In this document: positions 22,301-34,523 of the stretch, piece after piece
Layout: each line of letters starts with the position of its first letter
How positions within the stretch are numbered: position 1 is the stretch's first letter
Origin: Filosporella fistucella
Taxonomy: Eukaryota; Ascomycota; Leotiomycetes; Helotiales
Reading direction: 5' to 3'
Length of the DNA stretch: 64,000 nucleotides
NCBI GenBank assembly: GCA_030077755.1
Contig: JAQJZZ010000014.1
Location: 1,116,001-1,180,000 of the forward strand
The notes under the pieces: generated by a model
Database searches by the model: none
Told to the model about the DNA's origin: nothing
What the model saw: only the letters and a program-made list of their open reading frames with translations
Made by a program: the position numbers and the translations under genes

Positions 22301-24272
22301 AAGGGAGTCGGCATCCGATAAAACGTCGTCTGATAAAGATAGAGCCCGATCTCTCAAGCGGGACGATTCGAAGGACAGGCTCACTGCCATTCGTGGCGAG
22401 AGCCCTGTGAAACGGCCAAGAAAGAGCGAAACTCCCCCGCGATCCGGTATGCAAGAAGTCACAGCTGCATATGACGCTGGCGAAGGTCCCAAGAAAAGAC
22501 GGAAGCTGGAGGGTGATTCTTCAAGTGGACATAAAACAGATAGTGCTGCTAGCTCTTCTCCAGAACATCGTACATCTCTCCCGAAATCGAATCTCAACCA
22601 TGAAGCCTCGAAAAAGTCTGGGCCAGAGTCCAAGGCCAAATCCTCCCGACCGGCCGCCCCAAAGCGAGCAGACACACATGATGAGGCGGACGCTCATTCT
22701 ACTGATAAGTCATCTAATCGACCCTCAAAGCCAAAGAGCTCTACGACCTCATCAGGATCCGAACCACCAAGGAAGAACAAATTGGCCGGGGATAAATCAG
22801 CAAAAGATACGGCGGAGAAAACCTTAGTTGCAGTCAAGCAGGAGGAGGAAGAAGAAGCGCAGCGTCAAAATCAACTTCGTCGGGAAAAAAAGGAAGCCGA
22901 GGCCTTACGGCTGAAGGAGGCAGAGGAAGAAAAGGAAAGAGTTGAGCAAGCAAGACTTGCGCGTTTAGCTCGGGAGCAAGCTGCTAGAGATGAGGAGGAG
23001 AGACAACAGCGCGAAGAGGCAGAGAGGAAAGAGCGCCAACGAATTGAGGATGCTGAGGCACATGCAAGAGCAGAAGAGGAACGAAGAGCCTTGTATCTGG
23101 AGCAAGAGAGACTTAAGAAAGAAGAGCAAGAGCGAAGACGTGCCATTGCGATTGAGCAGCAGCGGGCTGAAAAAGCAAGATTAGAAAAGGAGCGGAAAGA
23201 GCAGATGCTGGCGAAGCTTCCTCCGCTTTTGAAATGGCTGGATCTGACAAATGATCTGAACGTACCAGAGATCGCGAGTCTGTTCACGACAATCATCGGT
23301 TATAGGCATGATAGCATCACTCCCCCAAGTCATACACATGAACAGCCCAGCCGTGAGCAATGGATGCTGAATACTCACGTTGCGATCTTGCTTGGCGAGA
23401 AGGATCTACAACTATCACGATGTAAGTCATACATTTTCATTAGAAAAGCCTAAACTTACAAATGGCAGATACTGCTTGGGAAAGGATACCGTTATCGGTG
23501 ACACAGAAAAATGCGATCTGGAGAACAGACAACGGACTGTTCACCTTACTCAATGCTAATCTAGGCGGGCTACGGAAGCAATTGCCAGATGACGGGCTAT
23601 CGAAACCCGCTTCAATTGAAAAGAACAGACATCTGTTCCTTGAGCTTGATTTATTCTTCGTCAAGGTACCCAATCCTCTTCCCTCCTCTCAGTCAAATTC
23701 TAACGAATCAGATTTCCGAATTCATGTTTATCGTCCCAAATTTCCCGCACCTAAGGAGCATCGAACTAAAGGTCGAATACAGGGAGCTGCAGGATCTACA
23801 GTCCTCCGAAATTGGGCACATACCCAGCAGCATGAAGTGGAAGCAAGACCCTGATACCAATCCATGCCAGAAATTTATTCCTGAGTCAAAGTACTACCTG
23901 AATGGAAACCTTGTTCGACAAGGCTCTTCTGCAACACGAGTCTTAAAAGAAGCACCGCCTCTAGATAGGTTCCCGAGGCGTGAGGGAATCACTCGAGTGC
24001 AGGAGTATGACCCTGATTTTGAAGAGGAGTGTAAGAAAAGGGGTCGTTACGACTTGATACCTGGATACCATTCATCACCTGTATCATCTACAAACCCTCA
24101 ACTTGATGATACTGTTCATCCTCCACAGCCTCATCTTACCAATGGTATCACGCCACCGCAATCTGTCAAATCAATCAATGGTGGGAGCCCTCATCGCGTT
24201 TCAATGGAATCGCAAGCTTCGCTAAACCTCCCTAATGGAAATTTCGTTCAAGATTCTAGTTCGGCCAGCTAG
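19349..24272 (+). CDS. HOS4: Ankyrin-repeat protein, Set3 histone-deacetylase complex subunit Hos4-like
   Basis: The main exon is open from about 19437 to 23421, followed by exons 23469..23665 and 23712..24272 with 47- and 46-nt introns. Order of parts: an acidic/Ser-rich N-terminus beginning SPSRWDSDDSLSFVPD; basic Ser/Arg-rich linkers; ankyrin repeats near 20680-21010 (TPLHIASLSGYVDIVKFLL, TPLHDAVDNRNVEVVKMLL); further ankyrin-like helices to 21640; an AT-hook-like GRPRK at about 21940; a long charged coiled coil (22840-23210); and a conserved C-terminal domain across the last exons ending in a disordered tail. Hos4 is the ankyrin subunit of Set3C, which deacetylates chromatin behind promoters. 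The start is uncertain: an ATG at 19349 has a good GTGAGC donor, but it does not join in frame to the main exon. A GTCAAC donor at 19361 would. Confidence 0.8.
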
Positions 24273-25699
24273 AATCTATCATTGATGGGCTTTATCTCTA
24301 TAGTCGAACTTCATGTATGGTTTTGTATCACGGAGCTATTTCCTCTTGTCGGGGTATTACTGTATGAGATTTGGCGGACATTACGAGAAATGATTGGAAT
24401 TATGGGTCACGAGGCGTCATACAGAGAAGGTTAGGCGAAGAAACAACGGGGCGTCTATGTCGAGCGGTTTTTATGGCATTGTACAAAATGCTTTCTTTGT
24501 ATGCGGTTTTCAAAAGGGGGCGGCTGAGTGTACCATATACCAATGAACATGATATCAATGAAGTTATACCTAAATATCACTCTAGAACTGCGCACTCAGC
24601 AACAAGGCTTTCCTCTTTTATGCTACCAAATATGAGGGTTTCCTGCGGTGCGCGACTGAACGTAGAGTGTTGTTTTAATAAGGTCAAAGCCTCATATTCG
24701 TTCCTCAAGATACAATGTCGGCCCAAAATTTCTAACATGAAAAGTACAGACACCACACTCCGGTCGTCAGATTGGGCGATATCTTCCTCAAGCTGTCGCA
24801 CAAATAGCATGCACGGAGATACAGAATAGCAATATCCAATGAGTTGACAGGCGAGTCTGCCAACGTTAGGCGCGCCGAACACACCGCAGTGGGAAAAAAT
24901 CCAGCCATGACTTTCAATGCACATCGCAGCTCCCTTGTCAACATAGCATACAGATTTTTTTTTTCGGACTAGGGTCGCCTGGAATGTAGGGGTTTTGCTC
25001 GTTTATATCATGTATCAATCCAATGTCTACTGCATTCTATATACATTGCTTTGTCTCTAATGCTTCTAGACTAGAGGCATATTTATCTTATGTAAAATTC
25101 TGAGCTAATCCTGTCTGCAGCTAATAAGTGTAGGGGCATAGCGAGCGCTGTGCTAGAAGCTCGTCTTTGGATGCCGATGCCTAAGCGAGGAGAAAAGGGG
25201 GCTTCCTCAACTCTAGTGTGCCAGAGATTTGGTGACTACCTTATGCGGAGGAGTTCTCCTCCCTTGGGGTCGAACAGCACCACTGTTATTCAGGTGCTCG
25301 CCTTCGAGAATGGTATCGCCTGAAAGCCAATGAGATATCCTTGCTCATCTATGTCAACATGTCTCCACTTTGGAGACGACGCTCGAGTGGTCACATTAGT
25401 GATCTATTTTAGTTGAAGTCATTACTTTTTAAGCCTGAGCTACTGTAGGGCTGCTCCAGATGTTATTACAGAGTTGAAGGAAATTTGTAAAAACATTCGT
25501 TTTCCAGGGTTGCGACTTACAACCAACCAGAGGTGCGTCCACCCAGTTGGGACGCATCTCGTGCATCTTGGTACTTCGTCATGTATTCAATTGTGTCTGC
25601 CTACCAGCCTCGTCCAGCAACTCCGGACTTTTCAAAGAACACCTTATTCTCACACGACAGTCAATTCAGATTTAAAGGAACAAATTTCTGTCAATCTAG
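24273..25699. other. intergenic, no gene recognised
   Basis: HOS4 3' UTR on the left. A 115-codon minus-strand frame (24577-24924) is coding-like in places but starts and stops without context or motif. Nothing else was seen. Confidence 0.5.
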
Positions 25700-26520
25700 A
25701 ATGGAGTCCTAATGTCAGTCACTGATCTCCTCATTGAGATGCCCAAGGGTTGGGATAGTTTGAGCTTCAACTTCGAATCTAGATATGGACCTTGATGTAT
25801 GCAAACCAAGAAGGTCGTATTGTTGAAGTATCGACCGCGCTGCATGCTCATTACGATTATGAACACCGCTGGTGCCCTCGCAGCTCTCGCAGCCCAAGAC
25901 CTATCATTGTCAACGTGTGCCACGAGGCGCGAGATATAGCTCACAAACTCGCAAAGCTCGCTGGTCATATCATTTTCGACACCAGCGCCGAAAAGAACCC
26001 GATCTTTTTCAATCTAGAAACTGATACACTATATGTTCTCAATGACAAGGAATATTGGATCCGAGACTGGGGACCTGAAGGCATTTTGACGCAGTACCAG
26101 ACTGAGCATTCTCCTGCTTTGCTTCGATATTTGGCTATTGACCTTGAGCCACTTAATCGGGCTTCCAATCAACATTCGCTAATACTCGATCTCCATCATT
26201 TCACGTCATTGGAACAAATGATTTTCTTAGTTTCGGAGAACACTGAAGAGGCTCGTGAGATAATGAAGTTCATTAATATTCGCCTTTGGGTGTGTGAGAA
26301 GGAGGAAGATATGGATCCAGCTCGAAGAGCTAGAAGTATGTTAGGAGAACCATACAGATTGACCAAGCCAATACGGCTGATAGAGTGTACGTTTGCAAGA
26401 CGAGTTGGTAAGGGATTCATGTATTTCGACACGCTACGGACGAAATCCAGGCAAGATATATTGCTTGCCTTCAGTATCCCGCCACCACAGCATATACGGG
26501 TTGAGTCTAATCTCTTTTGA
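25700..26520 (+). pseudogene. 2EXR-family gene with broken N-terminus
   Basis: An open frame from 25783 (first ATG 25795) to 26520 encodes a typical 2EXR body: IWTLMYANQEGRIVEV directly followed by PRPIIVNVCHEARDIAHK and then the FNLETDTLYVLND segment. The family normally begins with F..LP.ELQLRIW. Here the corresponding bases read ELQLRI, then an in-frame TAG at 25780 immediately before IW, and the preceding bases no longer give the LP motif in one frame. Either the start has been lost by substitution and indel or an unrecognised splice removes the TAG. The body is otherwise intact over about 240 codons, so decay would be recent. Converges on the Clr5-TPR gene with 191 nt between stops. Confidence 0.55.
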
Positions 26521-26711
26521 AGCGGCTTTTCCTACATATCTGTTCACGTCGTTCTGGAGTTGGAACTACGATGAGAATAGCATTTTAGCAGGGCCACCAA
26601 GCATTTGTTCTTCATCTTTTTTCGCCAGTCTCCTAGTACATGAAGTCCCTCCCTATCGTTACCATGGCCAATTCCCAGCTCATGTTCCATACCCCATGAA
26701 AATTTCCACAT

Positions 26712-28832
26712 TCAAGCTTGCTCAAGATCCTGCCATCCTTCAACCAGTCTAGATTCAATATCACGGACACGGTTCATGTGCTCTGCATAGCACACACCAC
26801 CAGGACAGCCTTCGAGGGCTTCTTTATACATCGACAATGCTTCGCTAAGACGGCTTTGTTGGTAATACGACTCCCCAAGGAGTCTTTTGCACTTATGTGT
26901 TATAGAACTTTTTCTCCCAAGGACCTGGACCGAAGCGCCCACGGCTTCTTCTCCCCATTTTTGGGACTCTGGGTGTTGTCCCTGCCGCATCAAACACAGT
27001 GCCAATCCATGCTCAGTCTGAATAGTATCTAGACATGTCTTGCCCCTGACTCTGATCTGCTTTAGATGGACGTCTCGGAAAATTCTCTCGCAATCCTGGT
27101 GGGGTCCGAGTGCGCATATGGACGAAGCCAACGAACACTGGGCAAAAAGTGTTTGGGGATGGTCTGGGCCAAGTATTTTCTTCAGATTCAAATGACCATC
27201 TTGGAGTAACTCGCAGCCTTTTTTGTTGTCACCCATCAAAGATGACACATGTCCTAGAAATGAGAGTGCGCAGTAATAGGATGCAGACAGGGGGGTCTCA
27301 CACAGAAGACGGGCGTCTATGACGGCTCCTAAGATCCCTATACTCTCTGTATATTCACCCCGTTCGTAGAGGGAAAATGCAAGATATTGCATGGCTGTAA
27401 TGAGGATTTGATCATGTGGGTGCCGTCCTGCCCTAATCACATCTCGATATTGGAGTTCACCATCTGACAGGCGATCTAGGAGAATGAGCGACCTGCCAAG
27501 GCTTATCTTTATTTCCAAAAGTATAGTATCTGATCGTGACATCGTTTGACATGCCCTTGTATGAATTTCGCTTGCTAAAGAGTGTGCCACAGAGTATTTA
27601 CCCTGTAGTAAATACACTCTAGTGAGCATATTCAATGCTGCTAGAAGTCTGGGATCGTTCCATCCAACAGTATGCTCCCATAATATAGCAGACTGCTTGA
27701 TTATAGCCTCCGCCGATCGTAGTCGACTTTGTTGTAACAAAATAGTTGCAAGCTTGCATGCTGTATCCAAAGTTGCGGAATGTGTGGACCCAAATGTGAG
27801 TTGAAGAGAGGTCAGCCTATTCGCCAGCTCAAACTCTTCTTTCTGAAGATAGCGCGTTTTATTCAATCCTTCATTGGTATTTGTAGCCCCACATATCCCA
27901 AATTGTTGCAGCAGAGCAATCCAGTCTACACCACTTACCTCATTTGAGACTTGTGGGCCAGATGAACGCAAGGCGGTGCTCAGACCGATGAAGCTGTGGT
28001 ACAGGTCGTGGTTGAGATCATTTGTGTGATTGCTCCCGTACGTACCTTGACGGGAAATATTGTTCACCACTAGGGCAGGTGAGGGAGGTGCAGTGAATGG
28101 GGCTGGGCTTTGGCCTCCGAAAACACTCTGGTGTCTAAGAATATCTGATATCGTAGGATCATCCCATTCTGAATACAGGCCGTCATCGTGATGGTTTCCG
28201 GTCCTCGGATTTTCAGAAAGCCGATAATTGTCTTCGTTTCCGATGGGAGAGGGTCGAGGTGAGCTGATAACAGATGGGGTACCGTAACTGACATCTACTG
28301 GCGTGCTTGCTGATTCTAGTTGCAGAAGACAGTGAATAACTGTGCATTCATAAGGAATGAACACGTACGTGGGCTGCAAATGTTCTCTAACATTGGATAT
28401 CCAGTTGTTTTCTCTATTTGTTTTCGGTAGTGCTGTATCTTAGCCTGCGGAACGGCTTTGCCCCTGACGTGGAATCTAGTGTCTTTGCCCTGAAGTTTTC
28501 TCGATTGCTGTTTTTTAACAATGAAACCCATCTCAGTACCCTTTACTTTTTTCTCAATATGCCAATCCTGGGTTTTCCGTTTCAATTGCCGTTCACTATA
28601 TAGAGATCAGCTCAGCTTGATAATATGCCTGTGATTCTTACGTGACCTGGAAACCCTCGGCTCGCAACAACTCAATAATTGCTTTCAAGGTGAGCCCCTC
28701 TTCTGAAAACTTTCGAGTGATCATGGCTCTGTACGGTTCCCATTCTTCTTTGGCGGTGTATTGTTTTGTGCCTCCAAGCAGTGGTAAGGCTGAAGGCAGC
28801 GACTCCGAGACCGATGGAGTGAGGTGTACCAT
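26712..28832 (-). CDS. Clr5-domain and TPR-repeat protein
   Basis: Exons (minus) 28832..28642, 28595..28369 and 28315..26712 give 673 aa; introns are 46 and 53 nt. The N-terminal Clr5 domain spans exon 1 to exon 2: KEEWEPYRAMITRKFSEEG, LLRAEGFQVT, then ERQLKRKTQDWHIEKK. A basic linker and disordered region follow, then from residue ~290 a series of tetratricopeptide-like helices (NRLTSLQLTFGSTHSATLD, ALNMLTRVYLLQGKYSVA, YLAFSLYERGEYTESIGIL, LLGESYYQQSRLSEALSMY). Clr5 is named after a fission-yeast silencing factor; in filamentous fungi the domain is found at the N-terminus of many proteins of unknown role, often with repeats. The TPR part suggests a protein-interaction or NLR-like sensor function, but no NACHT/NB-ARC ATPase is present here. 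Confidence 0.8.
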
Positions 28833-30538
28833 GTTGCCAAAGCAGGACTTTTGGATAAGCAAGATTGGTTTGGGGATTGCAGAGTAGAGATGAAGAGGTC
28901 TGGCAACATACTGGAGGAGAAGAGGAACTCTCCATCTTTTGTGATAAGGTGAATGAATTGGGTTGGCACAGCTTCAGCCTCGCACTCTCCCACGTCACCT
29001 GTTGTTGGTTCGAATCTATGCATGGTGGCGCTTCTGATGGACTGTGCAATGCCACACACCCAGGCAGAGAAGCAAAAAGACCCTTTTGCAGGGGTCGTCA
29101 ACCACAATTGGCGATCAGATTGTCGAGACCAGCCAGGCCATTGAAAGAAACTTTGGCATGTACCAGAGGAGGCAGAAAGCTATCATCTTGTCCCTGCAGT
29201 GAGATATTCAAGAACAGAACACCATGCGCATGCGAGAACAATGGCTTTCGCAAAAGGACCGTTCAGTCGGGGGTTTGCCCAGCACGACGGCTAGCACATC
29301 AACAACCGTTGGTGATGCGTCTGTGACTCCCGAACCGATCTATTTTCTGTATCTGTATGCCGCGTCTCGACATGATATCCCTGTTCGGTGGCGTTTGATT
29401 TAGGATATCAACGATGAAATCATTCGACTCATTCAATGTAATAGTTGCAATTCTCAAAAGCACCGTTTTGCAGGGGTCTAGAAAGCTTCGTTCCTGTGAT
29501 ACTTGGAGAGCATTGTATAAAACTTTTTCTGCAAAAGGACCATCTTTTGAACCACAACCCTCCATATTACGACAAGCATTGAATGGCTATCAGGTATAAA
29601 GATGATGGCTCTCTCACAAGAAAATGTAGTTGGGCACATCATCACTGACCTGCCAGTTCTTTTCATCCAATCTTCACACAAACATCCTCTCTATCCAAGG
29701 AAGTTCAAACAACACTTGAGAAAATGCCCCAGCAGCGTACGAGTAAGCAGGAAGAGAAACCAACTCAACAAAAACGACCTAGTGTTCCGCACACATCTAT
29801 ACATAAATGTGGCTTGAGCGAAAATGACCAAGGGTACAGTGGAGAGGTGTGTCCAATGACTTTGTGTTCCGGGCTAGGCTTACCCATATGGTAGAAAATA
29901 TTTCCGTCATCTCAAACAGCATATATGGATGTCAATAGAGAGTGGTGGGCACGGGACGAGCTCGCTGATAGGAAAGTCAAAGTCGTTGAAATTGGCAACG
30001 GCTACGATGGAAACCCCTCCAAAGACCAAAGGCCTATGGAGAAGTGGCTAGCAGAGACCCAAAGGGAGAGTCCTTGGAATGATATCTCTGGATATGCTTC
30101 AGGTACTGGGGTTTCAGGGATGGAAGAGGAAGGGAGACTGAACTTTGATTGTACCACAGATGATGGAAGTTGGTATCCACAAGCTGAAAATTGCCGAGCC
30201 CCATAAGTTTCGAGAGGAGGGAATTTTGGATTGATATTTGCGAAAGCTAATCGATAAATCATTGACAATGAATGCTAGCACGCCCAGAAAATCAATGCGC
30301 TTGTAAATTTGCTATTGGGTGTTGCAATTGATCAAGTATATGTGAAATAAATCAAAGCATCGTGAAATGGGGGTGGGGAAGGCAACATTTTTTCCTGCAA
30401 GAGAAGCTTGCCAAGACCTACAACAATGGTCAGCGAAACCGATTCAAGATCCTCTTTGTCACTTACTATCTTCGACATTATGCTCGCTTGAGTTGGATGG
30501 CACTAGTGTCAGGAAATAGACTGGCGGTTTCCTACAGG
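28833..30538. other. intergenic, no supportable gene
   Basis: The part next to 28833 is probably the 5' leader of the Clr5-TPR gene. A 93-codon plus-strand frame at 29925-30206 is acidic and coding-like but has no recognised family and no supporting exon. Confidence 0.45.
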
Positions 30539-31224
30539 CTAATTGCGTGGTACTACCCTCGTGCCATCGAGTGCCATCGTGGTCAGATGGCCTCTATGGT
30601 TTGTTTCGAAGGAGAACGACAGTTGGGAGTACTTGTCAGCAACGTGCTTCAATTCAGATTCAATGGTTTGCATTACTCCATCCAGAGTTGCAATTTCACC
30701 AAAAGTCAAGACGCGGCCTACGTCAAGGCAGATAGTCAATTGTTGAAGACTGGAAAGATTGCAGGCAAGACACAACAGGATAGCAAATTCCCCCGGCCAC
30801 AGCGAACTACGCCAGAGGGGAGCGCTAACGAGGGAATTCTCGGTCTCGCCCATCTCAATAGGATATCATGACAACAATTCTGCGATTAGGTCATCCAACC
30901 AAGCTCTAGGGAGCACAACGATGTCCTGTTGGAGGTTCCAAATCACGGTCTTGTAGGCTATGAGTCTGTGTAAGGTTCATTCGCATCCAAAATCCAAACT
31001 CTGAATCGTTGCAGTGCGATATTTCTGGAGGCTGTACGCATAGAGAAAGCGATGGGAAATGAGTAACATGTTGGCAACAAGCAATACCTCATTGTTGTCA
31101 GTCCCGTGAGAGGGTCGAAATGCCTGCTTTTGGAGTACGGTGGCCGTTTCTGAAAGTGGATGTACCGAGGCTGGCAAAGCTGTTCCCAAATAATGAGCTG
31201 CATATTCTTAAATGATTCCTGGGC
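30539..31224 (-). pseudogene. decayed 2EXR-family gene
   Basis: On the minus strand the 31224-30958 frame reads FDAQESFKNMQLIIWEQLCQPRYIHF, resembling the IW..ALQPR.IEF core of 2EXR proteins. The frame stops at 30958. In a different frame, 30945-30539, the text continues as WNLQQDIVVLPRAWLDDLIAELLS, then a TGA, then YPIEMGE ... LWPGEFAILLCLACNLSSLQQL and a stop at 30539. The two halves are therefore separated by a frameshift and an internal stop, while each remains coding-like. This is best read as one gene inactivated by small mutations. Confidence 0.45.
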
Positions 31225-32264
31225 ATCAAATGCTGGCAGACATCTTGAACTTTACTGAGCTTATTGTGGTCTGATTTGGTCTGGTCTGGAAGGTTTCTTC
31301 AAGAGCAGATGAGTCAAACTATACTGATATACTTTATGGTAGCTGCCAATCGCCAGAACAAAGGTGCGCCGATCTTCCATAAATCATACTTAATCGGACC
31401 TCTTCGGAAAGAGTCAGAAACTGCAATGCCGATGCGTTCCATTTGAACAATCAATTTTCAATTTGGGAACTGAGCTGAAAAATAACAGAATACCCATTGT
31501 AGGTAGGGAGAGTAGTGTAGGCAGGATTCAATGCTTGGAATCGCTCAGCTCCGGTGAGAAGAGGCGCTAAGTATGGAGCTTAATTAGCGGCCAACCTCAG
31601 TACGACTAAAGAAATTCCCCGTCGAGACTCATTCTCCAACTTCACATGATACAGTATTCGTTCTTCACCCACTTTATTTTCCAAGGGCATTCATAATTAG
31701 AAGGACGAGACTCCATCATATCATAATTCTTATTAATCCTATCGAAGAGAGTGGCATAGCTAGATACTGTTCAAATTCATCGGGTGACCCTCAATCACTA
31801 TTGAATGTGGAGCGATGAGCCCAAGGTGGCCGGTTCAGTACTTCATGACTCGGGAAATGCTATGATCTGCGCTGAAATTTATATTCGCAACATGATCTAG
31901 TCTAATTACTGCAAGTTGCTCGTTGACTGCTTCAATTCCTTGTCGAAGTTATTGCCATTTTCTGCTAGGTTACGAGTACGATATTTTTCTCCAGAGCACG
32001 TTGCGCATCTCTTCTGCAACATTAGTGTTCGTGCAGCTATTCCAACCATTCTGGATATGAATTTGCCGAGAATGGTGTTTTCATCTCCTCAATGGACGGG
32101 AGCTTTGGGGCACTGTACTAGCTGCTACCAAAGATTGAAAGACAGGTTGTCATTGACAATTACAAATATGCCCAACCTCATCCCGTCACGCGTTTTCATG
32201 ATATCTGCAGTCATAGATTGTTCGGACAGACGGCTTGATGTCGTTATTATTTTCACGAATTTGA
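31225..32264. other. intergenic or decayed sequence
   Basis: No gene recognised. The plus-strand frame that begins near 31916 runs into the relic described next, so part of its upstream exon may lie here. Confidence 0.4.
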
Positions 32265-32673
32265 GCAGCACACATTCTTCCGTTCAAGATGCGGGGTCGA
32301 TAGCAATTCTGCCTCGATATTGGAACGGCAATCACTATACAGGTGTTTATTTCTGTCCTACATCCATGGTCATGGATTTTGAGTTTAAAAGCCGAGTCGG
32401 AACGCCGCCTAATATTCAAATTCCCCAAACTTCCGTTCTATAGGGTTGGGTAATTGACTGGTCGTAAGTTTCGACGGGAACTTTGATTGTATTCGGTATA
32501 TTGACCCTAAATTTAACTTCGACGCATGGGTTGAACGTGGAATCAAGCATCAAGTGATCGTCTTTGCCTTTCATGCCCAAGCACACAATGGCGGTCACTG
32601 CTGTCAATGGAAAGGAAGAGGTCTACGGGACATGACTTTTACAAATTATTATATCATCTTCAATTGCGGGTAG
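32265..32673 (+). pseudogene. degraded coding relic of unknown family
   Basis: The plus-strand frame ending at 32443 reads SIAILPRYWNGNHYTGVYF, then VMDFEFKSRVGTPPNI. It meets a TAG exactly where a Gln codon would be one change away, and carries on as GWVIDWS before a TAA. Shifting frame at 32461, the reading continues convincingly: VSFDGNFDCIRYIDPKFNF, DAWVERGIKHQVIVFAFH, GGHCCQWKGRGLRDM, ending NYYIIFNCG and stop near 32673. Two adjacent lesions, one substitution and one indel, between coding-like stretches indicate a pseudogene. I do not recognise the family; the high content of aromatic residues and Gly suggests a beta-rich globular domain. Confidence 0.45.
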
Positions 32674-32810
32674 GCAAATATACTGTATATCCGGAGGAAG
32701 GTTAAATTGCCAAGTCGCAAGATATAACATGTCCTTCCCTATTTTGAGAGAGGTCAAAATTAAGCTTCTTTCCTGCACTCGCTGAGCCAATTTGCATAGC
32801 AGCTCTCAAG

Positions 32811-34523
32811 ATGAAGCCCTTATCACTATTGACTAGAGCAGTTTTGATAAGCTCTCTTGTGTGCTGCCTTCCTCAGAGGTATCCGGCTCTACGGGATCTA
32901 GACATTGATGGTTCTGAGGAAGCCACCATATCCGTAGTCCTTGGAGAGCCGCATCGGAGTCAAAATGAGCCAATTCGCAGTACCAACAGACCACAATCCG
33001 AAAGACCTCCGCCAGATCGCACAACTCAGAGGCCGCCTCAACAGTCTAGCCAGCGGCCTCCACAACAATCTACTCAGCGACCTCCACAGCAATCGACTGA
33101 GAGGCACACTTCTGAACGACCTCCACAGTCAACACAGAGGCCAACAATAGGAACCACGGAGCGCCCACCAGTGCAGTCGACTCAAAGACCTACATTTCAT
33201 ACCAGCGAGCGACCTCCTCCAACATCAGAGAGGCCGACTTTTCATACTAGTGAACGCCCTCCGCCAACGACAAGGCCAACATTTCATACTAGTGAGGGGC
33301 CTCCTCCAACATCAGAGAGGCCGACTTTTCATACTAGTGAACGCCCTCCGCCAACGACAAGGCCAACATTTCATACTAGTGAGGGGCCTCCTCCAACAAC
33401 AGAGAGACCGACTTTTCATACGACCAATCGTCCAACCCAAACGGAAAGACCTACATTTTACACATCGGAAAGGCCTCCGCCAACTACTGAACGGCCTACT
33501 TTTCATACCACGGAACGTCCACCTCAGACGACATACAGTCCAACCTGGCATACTACACAACGCCCACCCTTCACGTCAGAACATCCTTCTCATTACACTA
33601 CAGTTAGCCAATACTATCCTACCCATTCTCGATATACCCATCACCGTTCAGAGAATTCATATGTTACTGTCTACTATCCTGGGCAAACGACTTATGTCGT
33701 ACCTACATATGTGCAAACCGTTTATGTTCCTTACCCAACATATGTATGGCCAACGTACAACCCGCCTGCACCCACAGGTAAGAATACATTTTCCATAGGT
33801 CTACTTAGAGAAAACACTGATGATCAATAGGTGTTGCGCCAGATGCTCCGCCAGTCAACCCTTGGAATGATGACTGTCCTGTTCCTTCATCATATCAAAT
33901 TTCCAACTTCCAGAACTACAACGGGGAAGTTTCCCTGACTGTTTCCTACGGCGACGGCATCTTTACATGTCCAAACAATGCCGCTAATCAAGTGAAGTAT
34001 AATGGCGTCTATGACATGTATTGTGATGATGATGGCTTGACACGAGTCATCACAGATGGACATTCCTGGGTCTGGATTTCAGAGTGGTTCTGGTGCTTAG
34101 CTGTTCCAGCGTAAGTTCTTCCTCAATATTCCTTTTCGTGATCGTCCATCGTTAACAGAGTAAACAGTCCACAAGGCAGTCTACCAACCCTCGAATCGAG
34201 CGCCAATTTTACCACCTTCGGCCAGTACCTCCAATGCGACAACAACGACGCGTAAGCCCTTCCTTCCCATTATTGCAAGACTTGAACTAACCTCTCTCAG
34301 CTGTTTCCAGGTCCATCAGCCAGCCAATGTACCTGTGCAATCCTATGGTGTAGGAGGCAACATCGGATTTGAACCATTGGATGTCAACGGTAATTATCTA
34401 CCACAGTGTACGACTGTTACGGATGCGCAGCCTATTGTGACGGATGTGGCGAACTGCACGCCTACGGATGAGGTGCCCGTTCTAACGACTATTGTGTTTG
34501 GTTCCCAGGCTACGGATACGTAG
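32811..34523 (+). CDS. Secreted Pro/Thr/Ser-rich repeat protein with Cys-containing C-terminal domain
   Basis: Exons 32811..33777, 33831..34110, 34168..34251 and 34301..34523; introns 53, 57 and 49 nt; 517 aa. A signal peptide is visible (MKPLSLLTRAVLISSLVCCLPQ). Residues ~65-265 are tandem repeats based on RPTFHTSERPPPT, expected to be heavily O-glycosylated. A Tyr/Val/Pro segment (YVVPTYVQTVYVPYPTYVW) follows, then a ~170-residue globular domain with Cys residues (DDCPVP, FTCPN, YCDDDG, FWCLAVP, LQCDNNDAC, QCTTV, NCTPTD) and Trp-rich text (HSWVWISEWFWCLA). The layout is that of a fungal cell-wall or extracellular adhesin-type protein. No GPI signal is obvious at the C-terminus. The DNA of the repeats shows recent duplication. 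Confidence 0.8.
33213..33386 (+). repeat. 87-bp tandem repeat, two near-identical copies, inside coding sequence
   Basis: Copies at 33213-33299 and 33300-33386 encode a 29-residue unit (PPPTSERPTFHTSERPPP then TTRPTFHTSEG). A further degenerate copy starts at 33387. The length is a multiple of three, so expansion and contraction keep the frame. Shorter 24-bp units (RPPQQST) precede it at 33040-33100. Confidence 0.9.

Noticed and set aside
24577..24924. 115-codon minus-strand frame with fairly natural composition
   Set aside because: No upstream exon, no recognisable family and no conserved motif; kept only as a note in the intergenic entry.
28990..29030. GGTTCGAATC, resembling a tRNA B box
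   Set aside because: No A box or acceptor-stem pairing at the proper distance.
33250..33798. 182-codon frame overlapping the Pro/Thr repeat gene
   Set aside because: Frame-shifted reading of the 87-bp repeat; no signal peptide and no splice continuity.
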